The notes beneath the pieces are model-generated. The model saw nothing but the letters and a program-made list of their open reading frames with translations, was not told the DNA's origin and did not search any database. Position numbers and translations under genes: made by a program. This document shows, piece after piece, positions 62,894 through 64,000 of a stretch of 64,000 nucleotides of DNA (position 1 is the stretch's first letter; the number at the start of each line of letters is the position of its first letter). Origin of the DNA: Spirochaetales bacterium (GTDB lineage: Bacteria; Spirochaetota; Spirochaetia; SZUA-6; JAFGRV01); NCBI GenBank assembly GCA_016930085.1, contig JAFGHO010000025.1, forward strand, positions 1-64,000, in the 5' to 3' direction.

Positions 62894-63330
62894 GAAAAGT
62901 ATCAAATAAGGAGCATTATATTATAATGAAGAAACATATGAAAAAAAACGATGCTGTTTATGAGGAAGCAGTTAAATAAAGGAAGTGACGGCATTTGATG
63001 TTAGTGGTGATTTATGCGTTAACACGAAGGGTTCCGGGTAACCCGGAGCGCGAAGGCCCCGAAGGATATTTGTGTTGAAATTTATGCTTGAAATGATAGA
63101 ATAATAGTCAAAATAGTTGACGGGTGAATTCATTTGTTTTATCCAACGGTTATTGTAAAAATTAAACTAAGGCAAAACTCTATAAAATAAGGTTTATATG
63201 AAAAAATATTGAGAATTATTCATATTGTTATTGATTTTATGGTAATATTTCTGTTGGTTAGGGTAGACGCTTATTGTATTAGGGAGTACGTGTAATATTT
63301 TAAAACCTAACAGTAAATAATTGTAAGGAT
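62894..63330. other. Intergenic stretch with repeat debris
   Basis: No gene of substance. It holds a 17-codon ORF at 62926 (with AGGAG rather far upstream), a repeat copy at 63019-63076 (TTAACACGAAGGG, then a near-palindrome CCGGGTAACCCGG), and AT-rich sequence leading to the gene at 63331. Confidence 0.5.
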
Positions 63331-64000
63331 ATGATGATAACAATTGATGAAATAGCAAAAGCTGATATAAATTCTTTAAGCCAGCACACCAAAAACGAAG
63401 CCTTCTATAAAGGAACTGAAGCAATATTGAAATTTATATCAAACATGATAATACGGGTAATGAAATAAAAAAATACAATGCTTTTCCAGATATCGAAAAA
63501 TATTATAAAGCTAGAAAATTAGTTTATTTCTGCAAGAAAAATGCGGGTAATATAAATATTGATGATTCTCAACAAAAGGATTTTATTGAAAAACAAGAGA
63601 AAAGCAATAAAATAGTTGATACAGTAATTAAGCTTTATGGAAACGATAAATCTGGTAAACCTGAAAAACCCATTCATTGGACAGGACTAAATATAGCTGA
63701 TAGAATTCGTAATATGGAAATAGAAATAGTAGAATTATATTATAGATCATATCATATCCTGAGCTGGTATATTCATTCAGGTGCAACCGGCTATATAGGA
63801 TTAAATGAAGAACAAATTGAAAGAAGTTTTGGTTATTGCCATAGTATTGCACAGCACGTGTTTTTATTAGCTGTTGATAATATTTGTAAGAAAATGAGAA
63901 TTGATAAGGCTATTAATTCCTTTTCATCTATTATTGAAGATTTAAAGCGTTATCCTGGAAAAGTCATTGTAGAAGAGCAAATAAAATTGTTAGAATCTTC
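63331..64000 (+). pseudogene. Frameshifted DUF5677-like gene, cut by window end
   Basis: An N-terminal piece (45 codons from 63331: T-I-D-E-I-A-K-A-D-I-N-S-L-S-Q-H-T-K) ends at 63468. The coding pattern continues in another frame from about 63420 to the window edge. It contains E-L-Y-Y-R-S-Y-H-I-L-S-W-Y-I-H-S-G (near 63733-63783), reminiscent of DUF5677/HEPN-related proteins with an R-x-x-x-x-H-like pattern. AT-rich. A single indel would join the two frames; it could be a true frameshift or an assembly error. Confidence 0.5.

Overview
This window is about 50% GC or slightly higher over most of its length, with two clearly AT-richer stretches: parts of about 33.9-42.8 kb, and about 49.2-51.3 kb. 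The gene content fits a free-living or gut-type anaerobic polysaccharide degrader. Secreted glycoside hydrolases carry type I dockerin-like modules, several proteins are lipoproteins, and the accessory content is dense. The repeated dockerin signature (N-I-V-D-A-L-x-x-A-Q-Y-Y-V-G) and the overall character suggest a Spirochaetota lineage. This is an inference from gene content; no rRNA, tRNA or ribosomal protein marker was seen.

Layout. (1) 0-1.5 kb: polytopic membrane protein with a DUF4129-like tail. (2) 1.6-3.9 kb: GH9-CBM3c-dockerin endoglucanase. (3) 4.2-7.9 kb: LGFP-repeat/CHAP-like lipoprotein, a class II aminoacyl-tRNA-synthetase-like protein, a DUF2202 ferritin-like protein and a DUF4405 membrane protein. 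(4) 8.0-13.8 kb, minus strand: an orphan, a sensor kinase/OmpR regulator pair, a hydrolase, an AbrB-like protein, a nucleotidyltransferase and an LCM-type methyltransferase. (5) 13.8-23.3 kb: polysaccharide block with a lipoprotein GH5, a dockerin-serpin, a second dockerin-linked protease-inhibitor-like protein, two dockerin-linked GH5 mannanase-like enzymes and a cytoplasmic GH27 alpha-galactosidase. (6) 23.3-30 kb, minus strand: lipoprotein, DUF5680 protein, flavodoxin, two more LCM methyltransferases, a HisI-like protein, and a universal stress protein with an NRAMP transporter. (7) 30.3-31.4 kb: GH62 arabinofuranosidase lipoprotein behind an operator-like palindrome. (8) 31.5-44.9 kb, all minus strand: a defence island. 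It is a type I restriction-modification locus (hsdM, hsdS, hsdR) with a DUF1016 nuclease-like protein, a Gabija-like OLD-nuclease/UvrD pair and an IrrE-PIN module lying between its genes. All three hsd genes show damage. (9) 44.9-49.1 kb: a compact operon of three ATP-grasp-type proteins and a radical SAM/SPASM protein, the best candidate for an undescribed biosynthetic system. (10) 49.2-51.3 kb: AT-rich segment with a 48-aa ORF, an ADP-ribosyltransferase-like protein and a HEPN-like protein. (11) 51.3-54.4 kb: ABC-2 exporter. (12) 54.5-56.6 kb: two overlapping DNA methyltransferases. (13) 56.8-61.1 kb: atypical response regulator, ArgJ, hydrolase, cyclic-nucleotide-binding protein and HD phosphohydrolase. 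(14) 61.1-64 kb: a second CHAP-like lipoprotein with a discoidin domain, a repeat-bearing intergenic stretch, and a frameshifted gene running off the window.

How it works together. The secreted GH9, GH5 and GH62 enzymes, plus the intracellular GH27, describe cellulose, mannan/galactomannan and arabinoxylan breakdown. Five proteins share near-identical dockerin repeats and so probably dock onto one cohesin partner encoded elsewhere; two of them look like protease inhibitors that would protect such a complex. The defence island seems to have lost its restriction activity while keeping apparently intact nuclease/helicase and toxin-like modules.
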